A stretch of DNA of 64,000 nucleotides from an uncultured Saccharospirillaceae bacterium. Its GTDB lineage: Bacteria; Pseudomonadota; Gammaproteobacteria; Pseudomonadales; Oceanobacteraceae. The stretch spans positions 179,673 through 243,672 of the forward strand of contig CANMOZ010000003.1 of NCBI GenBank assembly GCA_947499545.1. The letters are read 5' to 3'. The position numbers and the translations under genes were made by a program. Shown here piece by piece: positions 26,994 to 36,786 of the stretch. The notes beneath the pieces were generated by a model. It was given only the letters and a program-made list of their open reading frames with translations, made no database searches and was not told the origin of the DNA. Each line of letters begins with the position of its first letter. Position 1 is the first letter of the stretch.

Positions 26994-28145
26994 TTGACCG
27001 GTCAGCTCTTAGCTTTTTTTACAAAGCACCCAAGAATTTATTTATCCACCCTAGCTCTATTAGGCCTCTATGCTACATTAATAGCTGCCAAGCCTTTGAG
27101 TACATGGAAGGCTACTGCTTGGCTGGTAAACTATCAAAATCTGGGTTTCATAAAAAGAGGGTTAATAGGAAGCATCATCCCTAACAACTGGTACCAATGG
27201 GGCCACTTAGAAGTATTGAGATGGATTTTTGATGGTGCCCTCGCTGTTTGCTTGTTGATTATAATTATCAGGTTTCTCTCACCGGTTCAGTTTCCGTTAA
27301 ACCGCATAAAAATTTTATGGGGTTTGTTCTGCATTGTTGCACCCTTCACTTTTATGCAAATTGGGCTGGATGTTGCGAGAACGGATCATATATTTATAAC
27401 GCTTGCCATCCTAGCGGCTCTGATTTACCTGTTTAAACCCAAAGCCTATATCGTCACAATCGCCATCTTCACATTACTGCCTTTTATTCATGAAGTCGCT
27501 GTCTTCATTGCCATCCCCATGTATGGCATGGGTTGGATTTTATTTAATAATCAGAAAAACCTCAGTGTTAGCCCAATTGCCATCACCATATTGCTTGTCG
27601 CACTTACTCTTTGCATGCTCATGCTCTATGGAAAAGTTGAGAAGGATGCAACGGTTCTTCATCAAGAAATAAGTGCTCAAGCCATCGATTTTACTGCAAA
27701 CGAAGCAATAGCTCACATTCTCACTCGCCCACTAAAAGAGAATATTGAAATAACTATGAAGCGCTATCCTAGACGACTCATTGAAATGCTAGGGCTAGTG
27801 GTATTTATGATTCCTTTATGGATATTATTTCGAGAAATGCATAATAGCTTAGCTCAACATGTCAAGCATTTATACTGGCTACCCATATCAGCCTTATCAA
27901 TACTTCCAATGTTTATATTGGGCACTGACATTTTTCGATGGATAGCAACCGCAATACTTAACATTTGGGTATTATATACTTTATTTATGATCCGTTTCGA
28001 TACAACTGAAGCATTTTTCCATCAACTGAAACACAAAGAAAAATGGCTCTATATAAGCATATTTGCTTCAATTTGGATGGGCCCGATAGGAATCATGTCT
28101 TACTTCCCAGATCCATTTTTACTTATCACAGGCCATGCCCATTAA
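26994..28145 (+). CDS. Polytopic inner-membrane protein of unknown function
   Basis: A 383-residue hydrophobic protein with about ten predicted membrane helices, starting from TTG at 26994 (AGAGGCAG upstream; no ATG in the first 120 codons). Notable conserved-looking soluble pieces: WLVNYQNLGFIKRGLIGS in the first loop, QIGLDVARTDHIF, LPFIHEVAVF, and GTDIFRWIAT near the end. Short motifs of charged residues next to membrane ends (ARTDH, HE, DIFRW) resemble those of polytopic glycosyltransferases or O-antigen ligase/polymerase-like proteins, but no family can be named. More AT-rich than prfC. Stands alone. Confidence 0.7.
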   Translation: MTGQLLAFFTKHPRIYLSTLALLGLYATLIAAKPLSTWKATAWLVNYQNLGFIKRGLIGSIIPNNWYQWGHLEVLRWIFDGALAVCLLIIIIRFLSPVQFPLNRIKILWGLFCIVAPFTFMQIGLDVARTDHIFITLAILAALIYLFKPKAYIVTIAIFTLLPFIHEVAVFIAIPMYGMGWILFNNQKNLSVSPIAITILLVALTLCMLMLYGKVEKDATVLHQEISAQAIDFTANEAIAHILTRPLKENIEITMKRYPRRLIEMLGLVVFMIPLWILFREMHNSLAQHVKHLYWLPISALSILPMFILGTDIFRWIATAILNIWVLYTLFMIRFDTTEAFFHQLKHKEKWLYISIFASIWMGPIGIMSYFPDPFLLITGHAH

Positions 28146-28375
28146 GCACATTTAACATATAATTCGTAAAATTCTGATCAGTCTATCCTGAACGGATAAA
28201 ATCACATTTCATTGCTAATGGATTAATAGTGAAGCCATCCATATGAACAAACACAGTGAATGTTTAAATAATGGCTTGGCTTGCAAACTTTATTTTAGTT
28301 ACATATTTGTATTTCTTAAAAACGACAAGCTGACTGCTAGTTTGCTTTTTCCATTTCTTATTTAGAGAAACGTTT

Positions 28376-28966
28376 ATGACGATAGAATCCAAACTCTTAA
28401 ACCGATGCAACTCTCAATGTGAGCTTTGTAAATCCACTTCACATGTGACTATATACACCCTTCCACCAGCCGAAGCGCCTAGCGAATCCGACAGCATCAT
28501 CGTGTGTGATCTTTGCGATCAGCAATTACAGAACTGGGATACCTTAAATCCAGCTCACTGGCGTTGCCTGAATGACAGCATGTGGAGTACGCTTCCTGCT
28601 GTTCAGGTTTTAGCTTGGCGTCTATTAATGCACCTCAGACCCGAAGGCTGGCCACAAGATTTGTTAGACATGCTTTATTTGGATGACGATCTATCGGCAT
28701 GGGCGAAATCAGGCTATATCGAATCCAACACAGATAGCGCCTCTAGCCAGCATAAGGATTGTCACGGAGCACCGTTAGAGTCAGGTGATAACGTTACTCT
28801 CATCAAAGATCTCAATGTTAAAGGGGCGGGGTTCACGGCTAAACGAGGAACGGCTGTCCGTAATATTTCTTTGGTGGTAGATAACCCTTCTCAAATTGAA
28901 GGCCGAGTCAATGGGCAACGCATTGTCATTCTTACCGAGTTTGTTAAGAAAATGGCTGGTAAGTAG
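28376..28966 (+). CDS. PhnA/YjdM family protein
   Basis: A 196-residue protein. The N-terminal zinc-ribbon-like part has four Cys in two pairs (CELCKS and CDLCDQQ) and LPPAEAPSESD between them. A middle region, WRCLNDSMWSTLPAVQVLAWRLL, is followed by a C-terminal SH3-like domain DSGDNVTLIKDLNVKG-like (actual ESGDNVTLIKDLNVKGAGF), ending GQRIVILTEFVKKM. This is the architecture of the PhnA proteins named after the E. coli phn region but not needed for phosphonate use; their function is unclear. No phosphonate genes are nearby. Confidence 0.88.
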   Translation: MTIESKLLNRCNSQCELCKSTSHVTIYTLPPAEAPSESDSIIVCDLCDQQLQNWDTLNPAHWRCLNDSMWSTLPAVQVLAWRLLMHLRPEGWPQDLLDMLYLDDDLSAWAKSGYIESNTDSASSQHKDCHGAPLESGDNVTLIKDLNVKGAGFTAKRGTAVRNISLVVDNPSQIEGRVNGQRIVILTEFVKKMAGK

Positions 28967-28998
28967 AAAACCTTTTTTATTACCCAAAGTCACTTAAT

Positions 28999-29898
28999 CT
29001 ATGGTGCAGGGTCATCCTGTACCTGATTGACATCTACCTCTACTTTCAAGGTAGAGGTGTCTCCCCCTCCGAATAAAATTCCTTTCAGTGGTGGCACATC
29101 CGAATAGTCTCGCCCCCAAGCAGTCGTAAGATGCTGCTTACCCGTCATTGCATTGTTCGTAGGGTCAAAATCTACCCAGCCTAGAGTGGGAATAAAGGCT
29201 GAAAACCAGGCGTGGGTAGCATCGGCTCCCACCAACTTTTTTTGTCCAGGTGGAGGCAGTGTTTCCAAATACCCGCTGACATAACGTGCGGCATACCCCA
29301 AAGATCTCATACAGGCGATCGCAACGTGTGCGAAATCCTGACACACCCCTCTTTTGTGCTCAAGAACCTCAGCTAGCGGTGTTGATACATTGGTGAATCC
29401 CGGGTCATAAGTGAAATCAGAGAAAATGCGCTGCGTTAGATTCATGACACAGGATAAAAAGGGAAGGTTGGGGTCAAAACTGGGTTGAGCATAAGCTCGG
29501 ATTTTATCATTCCATTTTATAAAAGGAGATTCAATCACATACTCACGTGCAGACAACGTCTCTTCTGTTTCCATCGTCTTTAAACAATTAAATACTTCTG
29601 AACATATGGGGCCGGATTGTATATCCACGTTAGGTAAATCTGCGACTTCAAGCACCGAATGAACCGTTACATCCAAAGCATCATGGGGCTCTTCAATCGA
29701 AAAATGGTAAAAACGATTGTGAAAATAATCATGTCGAACCATCGCTTGATCCGCTCTAGGTGTTACGATTATTTTCGTATCAATAATACTCTGTCGAGGT
29801 GTCTCTCGAGGCAACACGTATCCAAGATTATAGCAATGTGTTACCTCTTCAGAATACTCGTATGCTGTGGTATGCCGGATTTCATATCTCATCATCAA
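28999..29898 (-). CDS. Transglutaminase-like protein of the amidoligase cluster
   Basis: A 299-residue cytoplasmic protein. The N-terminal bacterial transglutaminase-associated domain is marked by YEIRHTTAYEYSEEVTHCYN. The papain-fold core has the catalytic triad: Cys in RGVCQDFAHVAIA, His in DATHAWFSAF and Asp in GWVDFDPTNN. Such domains cut or form amide bonds. Its start overlaps the end of the fused ATP-grasp/alpha-E gene by 4 bases (ATGA), so it is the last gene of the five-gene cluster. Likely partner: the ligase encoded just upstream, as a hydrolase or transferase acting on its product (inference). Confidence 0.88.
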   Translation of the reverse strand: MMMRYEIRHTTAYEYSEEVTHCYNLGYVLPRETPRQSIIDTKIIVTPRADQAMVRHDYFHNRFYHFSIEEPHDALDVTVHSVLEVADLPNVDIQSGPICSEVFNCLKTMETEETLSAREYVIESPFIKWNDKIRAYAQPSFDPNLPFLSCVMNLTQRIFSDFTYDPGFTNVSTPLAEVLEHKRGVCQDFAHVAIACMRSLGYAARYVSGYLETLPPPGQKKLVGADATHAWFSAFIPTLGWVDFDPTNNAMTGKQHLTTAWGRDYSDVPPLKGILFGGGDTSTLKVEVDVNQVQDDPAP

Positions 29899-32417
29899 TC
29901 CTGATATAGCGTATTTTGAACCAACATTTGAGGGCCCTGAGAATGATCGAAATAGCGATCCGTTAAGGAATCAGAGGTTGCACTCAACAAATACTGAACG
30001 CGCGCCATTAACTCATCTAATATAAGCCTTTGATCATGGTGTTTTTTGGTCGCCAATATTTTTAAATCACTCAGCTGAATCGCCGTTGTTGCTTCCAATA
30101 TAGTTTTCGCATGTGCTGGCAGAACCGAATCCGATCCTGGTAAATTTTTCATATGCACGCCTACTTCATGCAATTGATAAAGAATGGAACGAGGGTTGTT
30201 GGTATCCATCAACAACATTGCCAATCCTTTATTAATTTCAGGGGTACTATGAAAACGTCGACGGTAGGTGTTGATGGATTCGTTGGTCATCAATAAAGCT
30301 TCGACCAATATTTCTTCTTCCTCTTCAAAATAGCAAGGCACAAACAATGAACGAATTTGAGCGGACATTTGTGTTGTGCGCTCTATACGACGCCCTAGAT
30401 CCATAAAATGCCAAGCATAATCTCGCAGCATGCTTTCTTGCACCAGTCCCGATAACGCCAATAGCGCAGTCACGAGCGGATCTAACGCTTCTTCGGGTGC
30501 GGACCACATACCAGGCTGAAACTGTTCATTTAAATACCCAATTTCATCACCAATATCATTGATGATGCGTTGAGTATCGGATGTCATCTGTTCTTGTACC
30601 TCCTCAGCTGCATTAAGCATTAACGTCAGACTAGAAGCCACACTGCCGACTCGCTCAGGGTCTTTAATTAAAGAAAATAATTCTGTTTCTGGATTCTTGA
30701 ATAAGGCTTCATCTTCTACCAAAAATCCTGGCTGCGTATTCGTTAATTGCGTCAAACCGCGTAATAAGGTTCGATACGCACGTTCAGGTAAAGGCTCCAC
30801 ACGGTTAAATTGTAAAAACAGGGTACGCATGTATCTAAGCGTTGCTTCTGCCCTTTCAGCATATCGTCCCAACCAGAAAATATTTTCAGCAACACGGCTG
30901 GAAAGTTCGGCTTGAATTTCAACAACATCTTCAGGCAATGCTGAGGGTCTCGAAGGAGCCGCTTTTTCAGGCTCAGATGCGATCACCCAAGTATCTTTAA
31001 ATAAAAGGCCTGGCTGACTGGAAACCATTTTGGGGGATTCTTCAAGGCTTGCCCGGGTTAACCCACCCGGCATCATCACGTATTCTCCCTCACCCGCTAA
31101 TGCAAACACGCGCAATTCACTGGGGCGTGGTAGAATTTGACCTTGATACCAAGTCGGCGCACTGGATTTCTGTATGCATTCTTGAGCAACATAGTGCCAA
31201 GGGCGTTTAATAATGCGTTTACGCCAAGCCGTTAATTTATGCTCATCCAACTCAGGCCCACAAACAGAGTAGAACCCCGGCTTACGGTAACAATGTTTAA
31301 TAAATAATTCAGGCAAATGCGCCAGCACATATTCAAGGTCATTGGGGTCCCCACACCACCAGGTTTGAGCGCTTTTCAGCCGTGGCTCCCGACCTTGTAA
31401 GTGTTTCCCAATTGCTGGTAAATAACGATAAAGAGCTGGATTTTCTAAAAACGCAGACCCCACCGGATTTGCAACGATGACTCTCCCCGAACGAATGACT
31501 TCCATAATTCCAGGTATACCAATTAAAGAATCACCTCGAAGTTCAACTGGATCCAAATAAACGTCATCAATACGTCTAAGGATGACATCCACTCGCTTTA
31601 AACCATCAAGCGATTTCATCCAAACCAAGCCTTCACGAACCGTCAGGTCTTTACCCTGCAGCAATGGAAAGCCTAAATAATTTGATAAATAGGCGTGCTC
31701 AAAATAGGATTCGTTATGCGGCCCGGGCGTTAAAATGACAACTCTAGGAATGCCTCCGTTAGGATTTAATGAATTTAATTTAAAGCGAAGTTGTGTAAAA
31801 AAATGTGCCAGTCTATGAACGTGACTTTCTCTAAACAAGCTAGGGAATACACGTGTCATTACAACCCGGTTTTCTAAAGCGTATCCTGCTCCTGAAGGTG
31901 ATTGCGTCCTATCTGCAATAACGATCGCCTCTCCAGCTGAATTCCGAACCAGGTCGATCGCATGTAATATCAATGATTGATGATCGTGCGCTGTAAAGGG
32001 AAACGCAGGTCGTAAAAAACTGGGATTCGATAAGACCAGTTCAGGGGGAATAACACGATGCTTAATGAGTGTTTGAGGGCCGTATAAATCTTCCAGAATT
32101 AAATTAAACAACTCAGAACGCTCTTGAATGGCGCTCTCTATCAATCCCCATTCTTCACTGTCAATTAACAAAGGAATGGGATTGAGTTTCCAAACATTTT
32201 GAGCATCCGGGCTATCGAGCAATTTATAGTTAGCCCCATCATCACGCAGAATTCGAGAGGCTTTCATTTGCCGATCTTCGATTGCTTCAAAGCCTAGCGA
32301 TGATAAACTTTGCAATAAATATTGCCAATGAGGACGAACATCACCCGCTTGAGTATAGACTTCATCATGTGATGGAGGGTTTGGGTAGCCATTAAGCGAG
32401 TTTATTGCAGGTTCCAT
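29895..32417 (-). CDS. Fusion of circularly permuted ATP-grasp ligase and alpha-E domain
   Basis: An 840-residue protein. The first ~480 residues are a circularly permuted ATP-grasp domain (DUF404/DUF407 type), with LNPIPLLIDSEEWGLIE, RPAFPFTAHDH, RTQSPSGAGYALENRVVMTR, VVILTPGPHNESYFEHAYLS, DVILRRIDDVYLDPVELR and VANPVGSAFLENP, followed by LRVFALAGEGEYVMMPGGLTR. The remaining ~310 residues form an alpha-E (DUF403) helical domain starting AENIFWLGRYAERAEATLRY, with a matching RDYAWHFMDLGRRIERT. The same two domains occur as separate genes at the start of this cluster. Expected activity: ATP-dependent amide or peptide bond formation with unknown substrate. Confidence 0.9.
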   Translation of the reverse strand: MEPAINSLNGYPNPPSHDEVYTQAGDVRPHWQYLLQSLSSLGFEAIEDRQMKASRILRDDGANYKLLDSPDAQNVWKLNPIPLLIDSEEWGLIESAIQERSELFNLILEDLYGPQTLIKHRVIPPELVLSNPSFLRPAFPFTAHDHQSLILHAIDLVRNSAGEAIVIADRTQSPSGAGYALENRVVMTRVFPSLFRESHVHRLAHFFTQLRFKLNSLNPNGGIPRVVILTPGPHNESYFEHAYLSNYLGFPLLQGKDLTVREGLVWMKSLDGLKRVDVILRRIDDVYLDPVELRGDSLIGIPGIMEVIRSGRVIVANPVGSAFLENPALYRYLPAIGKHLQGREPRLKSAQTWWCGDPNDLEYVLAHLPELFIKHCYRKPGFYSVCGPELDEHKLTAWRKRIIKRPWHYVAQECIQKSSAPTWYQGQILPRPSELRVFALAGEGEYVMMPGGLTRASLEESPKMVSSQPGLLFKDTWVIASEPEKAAPSRPSALPEDVVEIQAELSSRVAENIFWLGRYAERAEATLRYMRTLFLQFNRVEPLPERAYRTLLRGLTQLTNTQPGFLVEDEALFKNPETELFSLIKDPERVGSVASSLTLMLNAAEEVQEQMTSDTQRIINDIGDEIGYLNEQFQPGMWSAPEEALDPLVTALLALSGLVQESMLRDYAWHFMDLGRRIERTTQMSAQIRSLFVPCYFEEEEEILVEALLMTNESINTYRRRFHSTPEINKGLAMLLMDTNNPRSILYQLHEVGVHMKNLPGSDSVLPAHAKTILEATTAIQLSDLKILATKKHHDQRLILDELMARVQYLLSATSDSLTDRYFDHSQGPQMLVQNTLYQD

Positions 32418-32466
32418 AAAACTCCTTGATGGATTAAGTAATAAAATCCACGATCATCACACCACC

Positions 32467-35400
32467 TCATCCCATATCCACCTGTCTTAAATCTAATGTG
32501 TAAGGATATTCTGGAATGGGCCCTTGATTAGGAACATAGCTGTTTCTAGGTTCATGCTTGTGCTCAAAAAATTCACGCACAACGGTATGATTGCCCTGCT
32601 CAAGTAACCGTCCAGGTGTATGGTACCCTTGCCAATAACGATTAACACGCCGCGCTTCCGCTTCGTAAGCATTCACCGGGTAAGTGACATAATTTCTGCC
32701 ACCCGGATGAGTAACATGATAGCTACAACCACCGATGCTTTTGGCATTCCAGGTATCAATAAGATCAAATACCAGTGGGGTATGAACACCGATGGTCGGG
32801 TGCAATGCGGAAGGCGGTTGCCAAGCACGATAGCGTATTCCAGCGACGTATTCACCATGAGTACCCGTTTTATTTAAGTACACAGGATGCCCATTACAGG
32901 TTAAGCAATATCGCTCAGGAATAAGTCCCTTAAGCTTTACTTGCAAACGCTCAACCGACGAATCAACATAACGCGCTGTTCCCGCTTGACTGACTTCCTC
33001 ACCCAACACATGCCAAGGTTCAATCGCCCAACGCAAACTGATTTCAATATCATCCAACTGCGTTCGACCATAATGTGGAAAACGAAACTCCTCGAAAGGA
33101 GCCAACCAATCCAATTCAAATGCAAACCCTGCTTCATTTAAATCATTTACCACATCTTTAATATCAGCCCAAATAAAATGGGGTAACATAAAACGATCAT
33201 GCAGCAATGTTCCCCACCGAATCAGTGGCTTCTGATAAGGCCTTCGCCAAAAATGCGCTATGAGTGACTGCAGCAATAACACTTGAACCATCACCATTTG
33301 AGGATGAGGCGGCATCTCAAATCCTCTAAATTCAACCAGTCCTTGGCGTCCACCTAAATTACCAGGAGAAAAGAGCTTATCAATGCAAAACTCACTGCGA
33401 TGTGTATTACCGGTTATATCAACCAAAAGATTTCTTAGCAGTCGATCAACAAGCCATGGTTGCTGCACTTGACCGGTAGGCATATGAGAAAAGGCAATAT
33501 CTAATTCATACAACATTTCATCACGCCCTTCGTCCACTCTAGGCGCTTGAGAGGTTGGGCCTATAAAAGCACCCGAAAACAAATAGGAAAGCCCTGGGTG
33601 ATGTTGCCAATAGGTAATCAAGCTGCGTAATAAATCGGGACGTCTCAGAAACGGGCTATCAATGGGCGACTTTGCACCGAAGGTGACATGGTTTCCACCA
33701 CCCGTTCCAGAGTGACGGCCATCTAACATAAATTTTTCAGTGCCTAATCGACATTGACGGGCCGTATCATACAAAACATGTAAGCGTTCGTTGAGCTCTC
33801 CCCATGAAGCAGCGGGATGAATATTGACTTCAATAACGCCAGGATCAGGAGTCACCAGTAATTTTTGTATACGAGAATCTTTTGGGGGTTCATACCCTTC
33901 AATGACAATAGGTAATTTACAAGATTTAGCGGTATTTTCTAAGGCTTCTATGAGAGCAACGTAATGCTCTAAATAACTTGAAGGCGGTAGAAAAATAAAG
34001 AGCTTGCCATCACGGGGTTCAATACATAATGCCGTACGAATAGTATTGGCCCAGGTATGTTTACTTGACTTTTCTTTATTTGTATTTTTTGTGTGACTCA
34101 GGGCTTCTGCATGAGTTGACGTCAACCGTAATTGTTCAATTACCTTACCCGCAGGCGGCAACGACGATTTTGAGCTGACTGGGTCTTGTTCAGGCAAATA
34201 GACATCATAATGGTGTTCTGGCTCTGGGAGAGCATCCAAGGGCAATCGCAATCCCATAGGAGAGTCTCCTGGCACTAAAAATAGCTGACCACAACGGAAC
34301 TTCCACAATCCGCTGATCCATTGATTGGCATACCAATCCCAAGCCAAAGGCAATACAAAACCAACCGGCTTATGTAAACCCTGAGAGAGCCTTTTGCTTA
34401 ATGCCTGCCGCTCTAAAGAATCTTTAAGGTTTGAACGTGTTAAATCCACATTGATGGGCTCTCGTTGCTCTAACCATAAATGGTATAAAGCATCTTCATA
34501 GGCCGGTAAGAGATGCTCCGCATCAAGCCCCAAAGATTGCATCAAAGTATTGATAAAGCGTTCTGCATCTTGTAAGTCAAAACCGTAATTTTGAGAAACC
34601 TTTGCTAACCACTGTGAGTCACGCCACAAAGGTTCTTGATCTGTTCGCCAAAAACATCCAAGCGCCCAACGAGGCAAAGGCTCCCCTGGATACCATTTGC
34701 CTTGCCCATAATGAAGTAATCCACCGGGTGCAAAGCGGTCTCTTAATTTGAGAATCAATTCTTTTGAAAGTGCTAACTTGTTTTCTCCAAGCGCTTCGGT
34801 ATTCCATTCAGGCGCTTCCATATCATCAATGGAAACAAAGGTAGGTTCTCCGCCGATTGTCAATCGAACATCCTGAGCCTGTAAATCCTGATCAACGGTA
34901 TGCCCAAGGTTTTTTATCCGTTGCCATTGATCATCGGTATAAGGCTTAGTGACTCTGGGGTCCTCGTGTACACGAATGACTTCATTCGAAAATTGAAAAT
35001 CGACTTTGCAGGTATCAGTGCTACCCGTTATCGGAGCTGCCGAGACAGGATCTGGCGTGCATGCAAGAGGTATATGACCTTCACCCGCAAATAAGCCTGA
35101 CGTGGGGTCAAGCCCGACCCACCCTGCTCCCGGAATAAAAACCTCGCACCAAGCATGTAAATCCGTAAAATCTTGCTCTGGACCAGAAGGTCCATCCAAT
35201 GCTTTTTGATCGGAGGTTAATTGAACGAGATATCCTGATACAAAGCGAGCTGCCAAACCCAAGTGACGCAGTATTTGAACCAGCAACCAAGCCGTATCTC
35301 GACAAGATCCCTTTTTTTGTTTTAGTGTTTGCTCGCATGTCTGAACACCCGGTTCCATCCGAATCCCATAAGTGATGCTTTGTTGCAAACATTGATTTAA

Positions 35401-35844
35401 ACGAACTAAAAAGTCGATGATTGCTTCATTATCTTTTTTCTCAAAATCATCTAGCCACTGTACTAATTCAGAGCAGGACTCAGATTTTTCCAGATAGGGA
35501 ATCAGTTCTTTCTGAAGTTGCTTAGAGTATTTAAATGGAAAATTTTTAGCACTTTCATCAACAAAAAAATCGAAGGGATTGATCGTTACCATATCAATCA
35601 CAACTTCCACTTCAATTTTCAAGCGCTTTGCAGGATTTGGAAAAACCAATCTTGCAAGGTAATTACCAAAAGGATCCTGCTGCCAATTAATAAAATGTTG
35701 CTTTGGCAGTATTTTTAGGGAATAACTATAAATAGGAGTGCGACAATGAGCAGCGGGTTTTAAGCGAATGACATGAGGAAATATTTCAACCGATTGATCA
35801 AATCGGTAATCTGTTTGATGATGAATGGCAACCCGAATGGTCAT
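32467..35844 (-). CDS. Large transglutaminase-like protein with DUF2126 region
   Basis: An 1125-residue protein. Residues 1-~100: transglutaminase N-terminal beta domain (VAIHHQTDYRFDQSVEIFPH). Residues ~160-270: transglutaminase core with Cys in KGSCRDTAWLLVQILRHLGL, His in DLHAWCEVFIPGAGW and Asp in VGLDPTSGLFAGEGH. The rest is the DUF2126 region, with ELILKLRDRFAPGG, HYGQGKWYPGEPLPRWA, MLDGRHSGTGGGNHVTFG, FRGFEMPPHPQM, PEFPY-like end (PEYPYTLDLRQVDMG). Part of DUF2126 has been related to glutamine-synthetase-like/COG2308 clusters. It lies 18 bases after the alpha-E gene. Central component of the predicted peptide-ligation system. Confidence 0.9.
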   Translation of the reverse strand: MTIRVAIHHQTDYRFDQSVEIFPHVIRLKPAAHCRTPIYSYSLKILPKQHFINWQQDPFGNYLARLVFPNPAKRLKIEVEVVIDMVTINPFDFFVDESAKNFPFKYSKQLQKELIPYLEKSESCSELVQWLDDFEKKDNEAIIDFLVRLNQCLQQSITYGIRMEPGVQTCEQTLKQKKGSCRDTAWLLVQILRHLGLAARFVSGYLVQLTSDQKALDGPSGPEQDFTDLHAWCEVFIPGAGWVGLDPTSGLFAGEGHIPLACTPDPVSAAPITGSTDTCKVDFQFSNEVIRVHEDPRVTKPYTDDQWQRIKNLGHTVDQDLQAQDVRLTIGGEPTFVSIDDMEAPEWNTEALGENKLALSKELILKLRDRFAPGGLLHYGQGKWYPGEPLPRWALGCFWRTDQEPLWRDSQWLAKVSQNYGFDLQDAERFINTLMQSLGLDAEHLLPAYEDALYHLWLEQREPINVDLTRSNLKDSLERQALSKRLSQGLHKPVGFVLPLAWDWYANQWISGLWKFRCGQLFLVPGDSPMGLRLPLDALPEPEHHYDVYLPEQDPVSSKSSLPPAGKVIEQLRLTSTHAEALSHTKNTNKEKSSKHTWANTIRTALCIEPRDGKLFIFLPPSSYLEHYVALIEALENTAKSCKLPIVIEGYEPPKDSRIQKLLVTPDPGVIEVNIHPAASWGELNERLHVLYDTARQCRLGTEKFMLDGRHSGTGGGNHVTFGAKSPIDSPFLRRPDLLRSLITYWQHHPGLSYLFSGAFIGPTSQAPRVDEGRDEMLYELDIAFSHMPTGQVQQPWLVDRLLRNLLVDITGNTHRSEFCIDKLFSPGNLGGRQGLVEFRGFEMPPHPQMVMVQVLLLQSLIAHFWRRPYQKPLIRWGTLLHDRFMLPHFIWADIKDVVNDLNEAGFAFELDWLAPFEEFRFPHYGRTQLDDIEISLRWAIEPWHVLGEEVSQAGTARYVDSSVERLQVKLKGLIPERYCLTCNGHPVYLNKTGTHGEYVAGIRYRAWQPPSALHPTIGVHTPLVFDLIDTWNAKSIGGCSYHVTHPGGRNYVTYPVNAYEAEARRVNRYWQGYHTPGRLLEQGNHTVVREFFEHKHEPRNSYVPNQGPIPEYPYTLDLRQVDMG

Positions 35845-35862
35845 ACTCTAAGTTTCATCCCG

Positions 35863-36786
35863 TTAATCTAAGGCAAACCAGGTCGCTGCCACATCATTAT
35901 GCAACGCTGACAAATAAATTTGCATATCGTTTAAGTGCTGCCTAAGCGGGTGCCCTAGACGTTCGAAGTCTTGGTAATTAAGACAATGGTCAAGATGCTT
36001 TTTAACTTTTACTAATAGCTCTTGTCCCTTTGGTAATCGCTCAATACAAACACCAATACGATCAACACAAAATTTAATGGATCGAGGAAATTCAGCATGT
36101 GTCATCAAAAACTCAACGACTTGCGGACCATTAACCATATCCCCCGTTGCTTTTAAATAGGCCATCTCTGCACTTGCTGAACTTAAAACATTACCCCATA
36201 CAATTTGATCTTGGTTTGGACTGGTATCCTCTGTTAATAGAACAGCCATACCGGCATCTAAAAACCTTGTAATCATATCAGCTCGTTCAATATTGGTACC
36301 CAAATTCAAAAAGTACCAACTGGCATTACGAATCATACTGCCTTGTATTAAACCAACAATTTGCTGACAAGCCGCAACAATATGCTCTAAAAATTCATGT
36401 CGAGCGCCTTTATTCAATCCGTATTGAAGATTTGCCTTAATGAAAATATTAAGCTCATTGACTAACTCCCAAGTCTCCACGGGCACAACATCTCGTGAAG
36501 TCCGAATATTTTCCCGAATCCAAAACATGGAGTTAACAATTGATGAAGGGTTATCTAAGTCAGACACCATGAATTTAATGACATTACGTTCAGACTGAAC
36601 TTTATACCGATCATTAAAGGCTTCTTCTGATCCGTTAATAATAATCAAGGTATACCAACTTAAGTCGACCCCTTGAGGAAGGTCTAGGAGTAAACTATTA
36701 AACACATTAATGAGACGTGCTGTATTTTCAACTCGCTCAATATAGCGAGCTGTCCAGTAAACTCTTTCAGCTACACGAGAAAGCAT
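35863..36786 (-). CDS. Alpha-E domain protein (DUF403)
   Basis: A 307-residue all-helical protein. Seen: MLSRVAERVYWTARYIERVENTARL at the N terminus (broken here as AERVYWTARYIERVENT), MVSDLDNPSSIVNSMFWIRENIRTSRD, and NASWYFLNLGTNIERADMITRFLD. Alpha-E proteins occur almost only beside circularly permuted ATP-grasp and transglutaminase genes and are thought to assist ligation. It overlaps the upstream ATP-grasp gene by one base (TGATG). Confidence 0.9.
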   Translation of the reverse strand: MLSRVAERVYWTARYIERVENTARLINVFNSLLLDLPQGVDLSWYTLIIINGSEEAFNDRYKVQSERNVIKFMVSDLDNPSSIVNSMFWIRENIRTSRDVVPVETWELVNELNIFIKANLQYGLNKGARHEFLEHIVAACQQIVGLIQGSMIRNASWYFLNLGTNIERADMITRFLDAGMAVLLTEDTSPNQDQIVWGNVLSSASAEMAYLKATGDMVNGPQVVEFLMTHAEFPRSIKFCVDRIGVCIERLPKGQELLVKVKKHLDHCLNYQDFERLGHPLRQHLNDMQIYLSALHNDVAATWFALD

